Shown here in pieces: positions 41,465 to 50,744 of a stretch of DNA of 54,891 nucleotides (positions are counted from its first letter, which is position 1; each line of letters opens with the position of its first letter). Under the pieces are notes generated by a model, which was not told the origin of the DNA, did no database searches, and saw nothing but the letters and a program-made list of their open reading frames with translations. The translations under genes and the position numbers were made by a program. Where the stretch lies: NCBI GenBank assembly GCA_040752675.1, contig JBFMGF010000010.1:1-54891 (forward strand), written 5' to 3'. This DNA is from Acidobacteriota bacterium. GTDB taxonomy: Bacteria; Acidobacteriota; Polarisedimenticolia; JBFMGF01.

Positions 41465-43645
41465 TTAATCGAGGTATCCGAGCGATCTGAGCTTATCTCT
41501 CGTTTCCTGATCCACCCATTCGTGGCTCATGACAGGCTTTTTATCCATCAGGTAATGTTCGACCTGCTGCAGGAGCCGATCTTTCACATCAGGATATTCA
41601 TAGACCAGATTCTTAGATTCCAGCGGGTCTTCTATAAGCTGATAAAGCTCATGGCGACCCGAGGAGCTGATGATCAATTTGAAGTGTTGATCGTATTTGG
41701 CCCTCAAGATGCTACCGAACCTTTCCCCGAATTCTCTGAAGTAATACCGATTTATGTAGAGTTCCGCCAGCGGGTTTCTGTTTCCAGTCTCGAAGGGAGC
41801 CCCGTCCAGGTCGCGCGGGATCTCTTTCCCGAGGACGCTAAGGATTTCAGGCATGACATCGACGATTCCGACCCTCGAATGCAAGATTCCGGTTTTCTTA
41901 GAGAAAGGATACTTGACGATGAGCGGTATCCGGAGAACCTCTTCGTAAAGACTATTCGTGTGGTCGAGAAGATTGTGCTCTCCGAACATCTCCCCGTGGT
42001 CGGATAGGACGACGATTAAAGATGCTTCATAGAGACCCATTTCTCTCAGAGTCTGGAACAGCCGCCCGATGTGATGATCGGCATATGCAATCTCTCCATC
42101 GTACTGCGAGAGGAGATACCTTTTCTCTCTCTCGCTCAATGCCCGATGGTTTCCCATGACTTCCCAGAAGGGGTCCTTCATGGAGAAGATTTTCTCCTGG
42201 AGGAACTTTCTGTTGAACGGCGAGTATGGAAGGTAAGGTCGGTGTGGCTCCATGTAGTTCAAGAAGAGAAAGAATGGTTCCTTCCTTCTCCGCTCCAGCC
42301 AGCGGATCACCTCGTCGGAAATGACCTTTGCGCTTAGGAAAGGCTTGGTTGTCCTGCTAATGAAATCGGGGATGGTACCATAATCTCCAAGTGACGTAGC
42401 GAGAATCCTGTGAAAGAATGGCTTGAAAGAGACCCACGTTCTCTCCCGATTCATGTAAATGTCGAAACCCTGGTCCATCCCCAGCGAGGCGGAGAGGGCA
42501 GCAAAATTGGAGACGAAAGCCACATTGGTGTAATCATGCTTTTTCAAGATCTCGGCAACAGTCGTCGCATCGGCAGGAAGAGGAAAGACTCCCGTCATGT
42601 CAAGATCATCGAGGGGATAATGCTCACCCGCGGCTGGAGGGCGATCTGCATAATGGGCCCCATGACGGTAAGGAATGAGTCCTGTGAAGAGGGATGCATG
42701 CGCGGGCAGCGTCCACGAGGAACTTGAAACGGCATTGGTAAAGAGAAGAGCATCCTCTGCAAATTGATCGATCCAGGGGGTCGTTTTTCTGGAATAGCCG
42801 TAGCAGGAGAGATTCGACGCCCGGAGCGTGTCAATGGAGACTACTATGACATTGATGGGGCTATTTCCTGCGCCGCTTCCTATCTTCCATTCTTGCTCAT
42901 GAGAAGAACAGGAAATGGCATCGATGTGCGTGCAGAACCATAATAGGGAAAGCCCTATAAGGAGAAGGGTGATGGCGTTTCGAGAAAATCTCAAAGCGGA
43001 TCGATCGAGGGGAATTTCCCTTCTTCTCATGATCCTTGAGATGACGAAGTTAGCAAGGAGATAAACGATAGAGAGAACTATGAGAAGGGCCATGCTGATG
43101 GAAAATCGATATGTTCCCCTGGCACCCGCTAATTTGTATTCGTTGAGCCACAGGTAGCCCGAAGCGATGATCCCGGAGAAGATCATCTCCAAGAGGCCGG
43201 TAGGATAAACAGGAAAAAGCCTCTTTCTTATCAGGGGGCAGAAAAAATAGAACGAAAGGGAGAGGACAAGGCAGAGGATCGTAAGAAGTAAGGTCGCCAG
43301 GAGCCCCTTCGATTCGTAGAACCTGGTTCCCATGAGGATTCTGCCATGGAGGAAGAAGAATCCGAAGAAAAAGATGAGAAAGAACAAAATGGAAGCCTGC
43401 AGGAGATCGAATCCTCGCTCTTCCTCACGCATGTAAAAAAGAGTGGAAGCTATAAGGGAAAAACATCCTGCCAGAAGCCCGGAGATCAAGCCACCCCCGG
43501 CATCGAACAATAGCGTGAGAGAAAGATAGGAAGCCGGGATCCTTTTCCCTGAGATCATGACGAAGAAGGATTCAACGATGAAGAGAGAAACTCCCATAAT
43601 CAAGCCGAGAAAAAGTCCCGAAAAAATCATGCTCCTCTTGTTCAT
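41465..43645 (-). CDS. Membrane-anchored sulfatase-fold envelope enzyme
   Basis: The 726-residue protein has seven or so transmembrane helices in its first 230 residues, then an alkaline-phosphatase-superfamily domain starting NVIVVSIDTLRASNLSCYGY near 265. At the nucleophile position it reads SWTLPAHASLFTG: a Thr sits where true sulfatases have Cys or Ser in C/S-x-P-x-R, and His replaces Arg. LSDHGEMFGEHNLLDHTNSLYE near 545 completes the metal site. A Thr nucleophile is typical of phosphoglycerol and phosphoethanolamine transferases, so a phospho-group transferase is as likely as a sulfatase. The start overlaps the YfhO gene's stop by 4 bases. Confidence 0.85.
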   Translation of the reverse strand: MNKRSMIFSGLFLGLIMGVSLFIVESFFVMISGKRIPASYLSLTLLFDAGGGLISGLLAGCFSLIASTLFYMREEERGFDLLQASILFFLIFFFGFFFLHGRILMGTRFYESKGLLATLLLTILCLVLSLSFYFFCPLIRKRLFPVYPTGLLEMIFSGIIASGYLWLNEYKLAGARGTYRFSISMALLIVLSIVYLLANFVISRIMRRREIPLDRSALRFSRNAITLLLIGLSLLWFCTHIDAISCSSHEQEWKIGSGAGNSPINVIVVSIDTLRASNLSCYGYSRKTTPWIDQFAEDALLFTNAVSSSSWTLPAHASLFTGLIPYRHGAHYADRPPAAGEHYPLDDLDMTGVFPLPADATTVAEILKKHDYTNVAFVSNFAALSASLGMDQGFDIYMNRERTWVSFKPFFHRILATSLGDYGTIPDFISRTTKPFLSAKVISDEVIRWLERRRKEPFFLFLNYMEPHRPYLPYSPFNRKFLQEKIFSMKDPFWEVMGNHRALSEREKRYLLSQYDGEIAYADHHIGRLFQTLREMGLYEASLIVVLSDHGEMFGEHNLLDHTNSLYEEVLRIPLIVKYPFSKKTGILHSRVGIVDVMPEILSVLGKEIPRDLDGAPFETGNRNPLAELYINRYYFREFGERFGSILRAKYDQHFKLIISSSGRHELYQLIEDPLESKNLVYEYPDVKDRLLQQVEHYLMDKKPVMSHEWVDQETRDKLRSLGYLD

Positions 43646-46137
43646 GACTCTTCTGCACGGAAATATATTCTCAGAGAGAAGAAAAGGGTGAGGGATGCGA
43701 TGCCTGTGATGGAAACAGCAGAGAGGGCCAGACCAATAAAGAGAATCGTTGGACTGAACAGAAACTCCACGATGTGCGTTCCCCTTTCAAAGCAGATTCC
43801 GCGATAGAGGCCGTTCGCCAAGAAGATCCTTGATTCTTTGCCATCGACGCGGCAGCGCCATCCCGAATAATAGCTGTCGGAAAGAACAAGGAAGCCATCT
43901 CTATTCGATTCGATTGCTAGCCTTATCTCGTTGCATCCCATCTTTAAGATCTTTATCCTGAAGAGATCCGAGTGAAGAACCCGATCAGGTCCTGCCATCC
44001 AGACGAACTTCTGCTCCTTCACTCGCATCAGGGGAGAAGGACCGTCTCCTGCCTTCAGATGATTCAACATCTCCCCATCATGGGTCCCGGCAAGAACGAC
44101 GGCTTCCTCGTAAGGATGAAATGTTTCGGAAAACAGTTCTCTAAAAACCAGGTTCGGGTCATGAATCATTCTGACTCTTGGAACAGCATATACCCTGGGG
44201 AGGGGAGCCCTATTCAGATACAGAACGACAGGGTAATTGCTCCCGGAGCTGCGCTCCATGACTTCCGAAAGATGAGGGTCATTGACTTTATTATAGAGAA
44301 GGAGATACCGTACGCCCGACATATCCAGAATCTTTTTCCAGGTTGACCATCCTCTATCCTTCGCTTTTTCCATGAGAAGATAGTGATCGTAAGGTCCCAG
44401 CCGGTCAACATTTCGGTCAAAGGCAAAGGCAATCCTGTGAGGCAGGCCAATCCACTGAAGAAGCATCATCCTGTTCCAGTAGAAACCCTCCTCCCTCTGT
44501 CTGGACCCGATCTTCAGCATCAGGTCTCCCGGAGTCCTATCGCGAAAGACCCTGTAGATCTCCCGATCTTCCCCGAGAGCACCGAGGAAGGGGGATCTCA
44601 TCTTATAAAAGTTCGCTCCGGCTACGGGATTGAGGTTCATGTTGACTATCAAAAGATCCATGAGGATGATCCCAATCAGGACGGGGCAGGCAAGACTTCC
44701 TCTGATCTTGGTGTAAAAGGAGGCAAGAATCAGTAGAGCGACTACGAGAGAAATACCGGCTGCATAGACGACGCTGGCAAGCAACCGTGACGCGATGGAT
44801 GAAAGAATGATGGCCCCGGCATCCTGTCCCACATGCAGAACTCTTTCAATGAAAAACCTGTATGATTGAGGGAAGAACCTTCCGATGCAATAGAGGGCCA
44901 CGAGAGAGAGGGTGATCAGAACTGGAATCACAAGAAACGGCCATCGTCGTACCGCCTGGGTCAACCTTTTCTCAGATATCTCTCGCATTAGATCCAAGCC
45001 ACTCCCTGAAAGGATAGCCCAGGAAAAGGAGAATAAGATGAAAAATTTGGAAGTATATCGGAATGCAGAGAGCAAAGGGACCTCCCCGGATAGCTTCTGA
45101 AAGAGAGGCACGCTACCCAATGCTCCAAGAAAAAGTGATGCGACAATAAGAATAGCGAAGATAGTAAATGTCCTGTCCCTTCTATATAAAAGGATACTGA
45201 CGAGGAAGAGAGATGGGAGTCCTGTATAAAGGGAAGCGAAGAAGGGAACCGTTTCCCTGAAAAAAAAGCTTCCCCAGTATTCCGCCGGATTGGTAACAAA
45301 GGGGTTCCCGAAAAGCCTCGGGATGAAAAGACCAATGATCTCCTCGGGATGGAGCGACCATTTTGAGATGATATCGGAAGCAAGTCCTGCTGCCCTTTCG
45401 GAGTTCGCGAAGAACTCTGCGGCAGGAAGGAGAAGAAATAATGAAAAAAGAAGCGCGCAGAATAGAGTTGCGGTCAGAAGACCAACCTTCGAAAGAACAG
45501 CTCTTGCCTGTGTCGGATCCGGCTTTTGTAAAAAGATCACGGCCAGTGCGATGAGTAGCGTGCTGAGAATGAAGAATGGTTCTGCCGTAATCAGAACGAC
45601 GGATAGAATCAGGGAAGCCGGCAACAGGTAGAGTCGCGATCGGTAAAGGAAGCGGTGCAAGAAGAAGAGAAAGAGCGGGATCCAGGCGGCACTGCATAGC
45701 AGGTTGTAGTGATGGGCGAGGCAAAGCATGAAACCGGAAAAGGAAAAAAGAGAAGCGGCAAGAAGCGACCCCTGTCTCGAAAGCCCGCACTCCCTCGAAA
45801 AGAGATGCATTCCGAAGGCACAGAGGAGGTACTGTATGATGATGGAATATTTGAAGGCTGCTTCGAAGGGGATGATGAGAAAGATCAGTGAGATAGGGTG
45901 AAAGAGGAGATTGTTGGGATTCGCATAGAGAGGTTGTCCGGAAGTTATGAAAGGATTCCATAGGGGGAAAACTCCCTCCGCTATCAGCGTGGCGATCAGC
46001 TTCCTCGCAGGGTGATGGTTCTGGCTGATATCGCCGTAATAGAACTGACCGTCGGAGAGGATGGCAGAATTAAAAAAGAGGATTGTCGTGATGACTAGAA
46101 AGAGAGGGGCAGCGGCCATCCTGAGATATCTAGCCAT
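43642..46137 (-). CDS. YfhO-family multi-spanning membrane protein
   Basis: An 831-residue protein with about 12 hydrophobic helices and a C-terminal soluble, beta-type domain, matching the YfhO family. Family members are thought to act in glycosylation of cell-surface polymers in Gram-positives (e.g. lipoteichoic acid), using lipid-linked sugars. The GDISQNHHPARK motif near residue 37, just after the first helix, fits a GT-C-like acidic loop. I chose the ATG at 46135-46137 because GGAGG precedes it; it overlaps the pilR stop by 8 bases, so it is coupled to pilR and the sulfatase-fold gene. Confidence 0.82.
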   Translation of the reverse strand: MARYLRMAAAPLFLVITTILFFNSAILSDGQFYYGDISQNHHPARKLIATLIAEGVFPLWNPFITSGQPLYANPNNLLFHPISLIFLIIPFEAAFKYSIIIQYLLCAFGMHLFSRECGLSRQGSLLAASLFSFSGFMLCLAHHYNLLCSAAWIPLFLFFLHRFLYRSRLYLLPASLILSVVLITAEPFFILSTLLIALAVIFLQKPDPTQARAVLSKVGLLTATLFCALLFSLFLLLPAAEFFANSERAAGLASDIISKWSLHPEEIIGLFIPRLFGNPFVTNPAEYWGSFFFRETVPFFASLYTGLPSLFLVSILLYRRDRTFTIFAILIVASLFLGALGSVPLFQKLSGEVPLLSAFRYTSKFFILFSFSWAILSGSGLDLMREISEKRLTQAVRRWPFLVIPVLITLSLVALYCIGRFFPQSYRFFIERVLHVGQDAGAIILSSIASRLLASVVYAAGISLVVALLILASFYTKIRGSLACPVLIGIILMDLLIVNMNLNPVAGANFYKMRSPFLGALGEDREIYRVFRDRTPGDLMLKIGSRQREEGFYWNRMMLLQWIGLPHRIAFAFDRNVDRLGPYDHYLLMEKAKDRGWSTWKKILDMSGVRYLLLYNKVNDPHLSEVMERSSGSNYPVVLYLNRAPLPRVYAVPRVRMIHDPNLVFRELFSETFHPYEEAVVLAGTHDGEMLNHLKAGDGPSPLMRVKEQKFVWMAGPDRVLHSDLFRIKILKMGCNEIRLAIESNRDGFLVLSDSYYSGWRCRVDGKESRIFLANGLYRGICFERGTHIVEFLFSPTILFIGLALSAVSITGIASLTLFFSLRIYFRAEES

Positions 46138-47632
46138 TTCCTCCGCTTTCTTTCCCGGTCTCCTCTGATGCCGTGGAATTACTCCGCCCTGAAATATCGT
46201 ACTTCTTGGCAAAATATCTGAAGGATCTAAAACTCATGCCAAGCATCCTCGCCGCTTTGGATTGGACTCCCCCGCACCTCTCCAGAGCATCCTCGAGATA
46301 CCTTTTCCTCAGCTTCTCGATCTCTTCTTCCAGATTGAATCCTTTCCCCCATGAGGCTCCATGAAACTCAAATAGCTCGGTACCCTGGGGAGGGGAAGCT
46401 TGAGAAAGGGACGGATCACCCGCTAATACTTCCTGTGGTTGGAATTTAGACTTGCCCGTTCTAACGTCGGCCGGAAGGCTTTCTACTCTTATCTTGTTCA
46501 AGATCTCCAGTGTGACCGCTCTCTCGATGGCATTTTCGAGCTCCCTGACATTCCCGGGCCAGTGGTAGGATTCCAGGGCTTCCATCGCGTCAGGATCGAA
46601 ACCAGAAATGCTCTTGTGAAGCGCCTGGGTGAACTTCTTCAGGAAATGATCGGCGAGAATGGGAATGTCCTCCCTCTTCTCCCTGAGAGGAGGCATCTTG
46701 ATCTCTATGACGTTGATCCGGTAATAGAGATCTTCCCGGAACCTCCTCTCCTGGACAAGCCGTTCCAGATTCTGATTGGTGGCTGCGATGATCCGTACAT
46801 CGACATCGATCTCTTCCGTGCCACCCACTCTTCTTATCTTCTTATCTTGAAGTACTCTCAGGAGCTTCACCTGCATCCCCAGCGAGGTCTCACCGATCTC
46901 ATCCAGGAAGAGGGTACCACCGTTGGCGACCTCAAAGAGCCCCCTCTTGGTCATCGTTGCCCCTGTAAAGGCTCCCTTCATATGCCCGAACAGCTCACTC
47001 TCAAGGATCCCTTCGGGAAGAGCGCCGCAGTTGATTGAGACGAAGGGAGAATCCTTTCTAGAGCTGTTGTAATGGATCGTCCTCGCGATAGCCTCCTTAC
47101 CTGTCCCGCTCTCTCCCGAGATGGTGATTGTCGTGTTCGTGTCGGCGATCTTGTAGATGAGGGAGAGGATCTCCATCATCTTCGGACTTCTCCCGACTAT
47201 CTCGCCGAGATCGCTCTTCTTCTTGAGCTGCTCCTTGAGGTATACATTCTCCTTGGCGAGTCTCCTCTTGTCCAGCTCGTTCTTGATTATGATCTTGATC
47301 TCATCCACGTTGAACGGCTTGACAATGTAGTCCGAGGCACCGAGCTTTAGAGCTTCGATTGCGGACTCCGTCGAGGCATAGGCTGTGATCATGATGACGG
47401 ATGTTTCCGGCAGTGCGTCCTTGGAGGCTCGCAGCACTTCGATCCCGCTGATCCCGGGAAGGGAGATATCAGTCAGGATGAGATCGTACAGTTTTTCGGT
47501 GAGTAGTTTTTTTGCTTCCTCCCCTGTGGGCGCTACATCGACTTCATACTCCTTCTTCAAGAGCAGGAAGAGCATGTCCCTCATGCTCTTCTCGTCTTCT
47601 ACGATGAGGATCTTGTTCTTGTTAGGGCTCAT
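46130..47632 (-). CDS. pilR: Sigma-54-dependent response regulator PilR
   Basis: A three-domain NtrC-type activator of 500 residues. The receiver has its phospho-acceptor Asp in DLILTDISLPGISG; the AAA+ domain has GESGTGKE, the sigma-54 contact loop GAFTGA (full consensus) and GTLFLDEIGE; the Fis-type helix-turn-helix near the C-terminus has KAARMLGMSFRSFRYF. It overlaps pilS upstream by 4 bases and the YfhO gene downstream by 8. PilR is the expected activator of the sigma-54 promoter before pilA (41220). Confidence 0.93.
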   Translation of the reverse strand: MSPNKNKILIVEDEKSMRDMLFLLLKKEYEVDVAPTGEEAKKLLTEKLYDLILTDISLPGISGIEVLRASKDALPETSVIMITAYASTESAIEALKLGASDYIVKPFNVDEIKIIIKNELDKRRLAKENVYLKEQLKKKSDLGEIVGRSPKMMEILSLIYKIADTNTTITISGESGTGKEAIARTIHYNSSRKDSPFVSINCGALPEGILESELFGHMKGAFTGATMTKRGLFEVANGGTLFLDEIGETSLGMQVKLLRVLQDKKIRRVGGTEEIDVDVRIIAATNQNLERLVQERRFREDLYYRINVIEIKMPPLREKREDIPILADHFLKKFTQALHKSISGFDPDAMEALESYHWPGNVRELENAIERAVTLEILNKIRVESLPADVRTGKSKFQPQEVLAGDPSLSQASPPQGTELFEFHGASWGKGFNLEEEIEKLRKRYLEDALERCGGVQSKAARMLGMSFRSFRYFAKKYDISGRSNSTASEETGKESGGNG

Positions 47633-49320
47633 CTTGTTCTGCCTGTTTGAGCTTTAAGGAACTCTGTGATCTGGTTCAGCTCATCCGACTTTCTGGGGAT
47701 GACGATCTTCACAGTAGTCCCCTCCCCGATGCGGCTCTTAACGTCAATCCTTCCACCATGTTCCTGAATAATTTTGTAAACGATGGCGGCGCCCAATCCC
47801 GTTCCCTCCTTGAAGGTCCCCTCGAAAGGTTGAAAATAGCTCTCCGCCTCCCTCTTATCCATCCCGATACCGCTATCGGAAAAAACGATCGTGAGCGCGT
47901 TCCTGTGGCTTCCATCCACTTTTATGGTCAGAGTTCCCCCGTTGGGCATCGCTTTGAGAGAATTTGTCGCCAGGTTCCAGAATACCTGTTTCATTCTGTT
48001 GACATCGATGTATGAGATGATCTCAGGGCTCGAAAACTCGGTCACAACGCTGTGCTTCCTCCCAAACTCCTTACTGTTCTTCAGAAGGCGGACCGATTCC
48101 TCGATGATCAAAACTACATCCGCCCGCTCGGGAGAGAATTTCCCCGGCTTGGCGAACATCAAGAAATCCCGGATCGTCTTCTCCAGCCTCTCGGATTCCA
48201 TGAGAATGATATCCATCAGATCGAGATTCTCCCCATTGAGATCGAGTTCGTTCTTGAGGATCTGCACTGACCCGCTGATGGACGCAAGAGGATTCCTCAA
48301 CTCATGTGCCATTCCGGCAGCCATCTCCCCCAGGGCTGCCATTCTCTCCTTGAGCCTCATCTCCTTCTCCATGGCAATGATCTCCGTCAGATCTTGGAAG
48401 ATGAAGACGAGACCGAGACTTCTTCCCCCTCCGTTTCTTAGACGCGATACGGCGAACCCGAGATACCGTTCGCCGCCCTGGGCTCTCCGGAATGATCGTT
48501 CGAATCGGAATCTCTTTTCCTCCTCCAGAATGCTCCTGATCTTCCAGAGGAAAGATTCATTAAGGTCGAAGAGGTCTTTCACACTCCTGCCGATGCTCTT
48601 CAGCGGGTCAATCCCTGTGATCTCCGCTCCCCCTCGGTTCATGAAAATGATCTTTCCCATCAGATCCGTCGTGATGAGACCGGTGCCGATGCTCTCAAGG
48701 ATCTTTTCGTGGATCGCCTTGAGCTCGTCCAGGTCATCCTGTTTTTCCTCGAGTTCCTTCCCCGTGATCCTGAGCCTCTCTGATAGATAGGAGCTGAGAT
48801 AAGCCACTACGAAGAGCCCGATGAAATTCACGGAAAGCGCGTAGTAGAGTTTCTGCTTGGTTACCTCCATCACCTGAACATAACTTGTGGAGTAAAAGGG
48901 GACTATGTCATAGATTAGAAAGCCTATGAGAAGGAGATAGAAGAAGAAGCATGCCGTGGCAACGATAAATGCCCCCTTCCTGTAAAGCATGATTGAGGCC
49001 GTGATGATGGGAAGTATGTAAAGGAATGACATAGGGCTGTCCAGTCCGCCCGTGATGTAGACAAATCCGGTAATGACCAGGGTATCTCCAATCCCCTGAA
49101 TGTAGACAAACGATTCCTTCTCTTTCAGGCTCGGGTAGAGGAACCCGTATGCGATTACGAGGAAGTAGGTGAAGGCGGAGAGAAAGTAGAGCGGTTCCAG
49201 AGCCCGTGAAGGGCTATACAGAAGTTCGATGATGAAGGAGGAGATCAACAGGGTCGTGATTACGACGACGCGGAAGACCATCAACCACTTAATCTGCCTC
49301 TGTATTTCCTTCCTCATCAT
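47629..49320 (-). CDS. pilS: Sensor histidine kinase PilS
   Basis: A 563-residue membrane kinase. Six hydrophobic helices occupy residues 1-190, as in Pseudomonas PilS, then a coiled linker, a PAS domain (about 205-320) and the kinase core with H box GMAHELRNPLASISG near 340, N box NLATNSLKAMPNGG near 460, and G2 box GTGLGAAIVYKI near 525. The tandem ATG start has AAAGGG upstream. PilS in Pseudomonas senses pilin in the inner membrane; the same role here is inferred from the matching layout and from the overlap with pilR. Confidence 0.93.
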   Translation of the reverse strand: MMRKEIQRQIKWLMVFRVVVITTLLISSFIIELLYSPSRALEPLYFLSAFTYFLVIAYGFLYPSLKEKESFVYIQGIGDTLVITGFVYITGGLDSPMSFLYILPIITASIMLYRKGAFIVATACFFFYLLLIGFLIYDIVPFYSTSYVQVMEVTKQKLYYALSVNFIGLFVVAYLSSYLSERLRITGKELEEKQDDLDELKAIHEKILESIGTGLITTDLMGKIIFMNRGGAEITGIDPLKSIGRSVKDLFDLNESFLWKIRSILEEEKRFRFERSFRRAQGGERYLGFAVSRLRNGGGRSLGLVFIFQDLTEIIAMEKEMRLKERMAALGEMAAGMAHELRNPLASISGSVQILKNELDLNGENLDLMDIILMESERLEKTIRDFLMFAKPGKFSPERADVVLIIEESVRLLKNSKEFGRKHSVVTEFSSPEIISYIDVNRMKQVFWNLATNSLKAMPNGGTLTIKVDGSHRNALTIVFSDSGIGMDKREAESYFQPFEGTFKEGTGLGAAIVYKIIQEHGGRIDVKSRIGEGTTVKIVIPRKSDELNQITEFLKAQTGRTR

Positions 49321-49518
49321 GGACCCTTTATCATTATCAAAACGTCAGGAGCCGCTCCCGTAAAAGCCTCATCTTTTTTCAGAGTTGCAGGTTTACCTCT
49401 CTAACTCTTCAGATATAATGGGCAAGGTGCTTGTTACAAAGAAAAGCGTCGCGAAGATCCAGCCGAGCTTTCCCTTATATGGGCAATCCAGCCATCCATT
49501 ATGAACAGGAAGACGGGA
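49321..49518. other. Intergenic region between pilS and pilC
   Basis: No gene is visible in this 198-base stretch. It includes a candidate minus-strand promoter (49412-49439) and, between it and pilS, a short GC-rich hairpin (ACGGGAG with CTCC..CGT, around 49340-49360) followed by TTTTG that could attenuate. pilC ends at 49519 without an obvious terminator. Confidence 0.4.
49412..49439 (-). promoter_or_regulatory. Candidate promoter of the pilS-pilR operon
   Basis: On the minus strand TTGTAA (49439-49434) is followed by 16 bases and TATATC (49417-49412), each a 4/6 match to the sigma-70 boxes. It lies about 90 bases before the pilS ATG. The weakness of both boxes keeps confidence low. Confidence 0.35.
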
Positions 49519-50721
49519 TTAGCCTATCTTGTTGATGAGATCGAACATCGGAAGATACATTGAGATGATGATCCCTCCGATGACGACTCCCAGAAAGGCA
49601 ATCATAATGGGCTCCAGTAGCGAGAGGAGGTTCTGCGTGGCATCATCCACTTCCTCTTCGTAAAAATCCGCAATCTTGGCAAGCATCGTGTCAAGAGCGC
49701 CCGTATGCTCTCCTACTGCGATCATCTGAACCACCATAGGGGGGAATACATCGGTCTCTTTTAGAGGTTCCGAGATGCTCTTTCCCTGCTCGATGTTCTT
49801 CCTGGTCTCCATTATGGCATCTTCCACAATGGCATTTCCCGATGTCCTCGCTGTTATATCAAGGGCATCAAGGATCGGAACGCCGCTCGATATAAGGGTG
49901 CCTAGCGTCCTGCAGAACCGTGCTACAGCCAGCTTCCTCAGAAGCATGCCGATGATCGGCATCTTGAGAAGCAGACCATCAAGGATGCGCCTCCCATTGT
50001 ATGTCTTGTGGTATCTGTTGATGGCAATGATGGCAAGGACAATCACAATTCCTATAAACCACCACCATCTCCCGATGAATTCGCTCAGGGCGATGGTGAT
50101 CCTTGTGGGAAGGGGCAGCGAAGCCCCAAGTCCGGCGAAGAGGGCGGCGAATGTGGGAATGACCTTCCAGAGTATGACCGTGACGACACCGATGGCGATC
50201 GTGATGACCGCCGTTGGGTAGACGCTGGCAGAGCGGATGGCCACTCTCAATTTGACGATCTTCTCGATGTACTGGCTGAGACGCTGAAGGATAGTATCTA
50301 GGATACCCCCCGCTTCTCCCGCTGCGATCATGTTGCAGAAGAGATCGTCGAAGACCTTTGGATGCTTCCTCATGGCATCGGCCAGCGTGGACCCCGATTC
50401 TACATCCTGCCTGATCTGGAAGAGGATCCTTTGGAATGTCCTGTTGTTCTGCTGGGTCCCGAGGATTTCGAGGCACTGTACAAGAGGAAGGCCTGCGTCG
50501 ATCATGACGGAGAACTGTCTCGTGAAGATAGCGATTTCTTTCTTCCTAACTCCTCCACCGATCTTCGGAAGGGCAAATTCCTTCCCCTTCTCCGTGACCG
50601 CCGTGACGATGATCTGCTGTCGCCGAAGGGTATTGATGACGGCTTCCTTGTTGTCAGCCACCATCACTCCCTCTTGCATTTCCTTCCCTCTCACGCGTCC
50701 TTTCCATGAATAGGTTGGCAT
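49519..50721 (-). CDS. pilC: Type IV pilus inner-membrane platform protein PilC
   Basis: PilC is the inner-membrane platform that links the ATPases to pilin. The 400-residue length, the N-terminal YSWKGRVRGKEMQEGVM, and two T2SSF domains with IFTRQFSVMIDAGLPLVQCL near 65 and FCRTLGTLISSGVPILDAL near 265 are standard, as are three hydrophobic helices (near 170, 220 and 370). GGGAGGG precedes the ATG. It follows pilT by 23 bases in the motor operon. Confidence 0.96.
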   Translation of the reverse strand: MPTYSWKGRVRGKEMQEGVMVADNKEAVINTLRRQQIIVTAVTEKGKEFALPKIGGGVRKKEIAIFTRQFSVMIDAGLPLVQCLEILGTQQNNRTFQRILFQIRQDVESGSTLADAMRKHPKVFDDLFCNMIAAGEAGGILDTILQRLSQYIEKIVKLRVAIRSASVYPTAVITIAIGVVTVILWKVIPTFAALFAGLGASLPLPTRITIALSEFIGRWWWFIGIVIVLAIIAINRYHKTYNGRRILDGLLLKMPIIGMLLRKLAVARFCRTLGTLISSGVPILDALDITARTSGNAIVEDAIMETRKNIEQGKSISEPLKETDVFPPMVVQMIAVGEHTGALDTMLAKIADFYEEEVDDATQNLLSLLEPIMIAFLGVVIGGIIISMYLPMFDLINKIG

Positions 50722-50744
50722 ATTTCCCTCCCGTTAAAATGGGT

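Noticed and set aside
45182-45961. A 259-codon second minus-strand frame inside the YfhO gene
   Set aside because: Alternative frame of a hydrophobic gene without its own start signal; Ser/His/Phe-rich like other shadows.
47891-48790. A 299-codon plus-strand frame opposite pilS
   Set aside because: Shadow frame of a well-supported kinase gene; Ser/Arg-rich composition is typical of antisense translation.
49390-49420. TTTACC-N16-TATAAT on the plus strand between pilS and pilC
   Set aside because: No plus-strand gene follows, so it is probably a chance match or an antisense start; I give the minus-strand reading instead.
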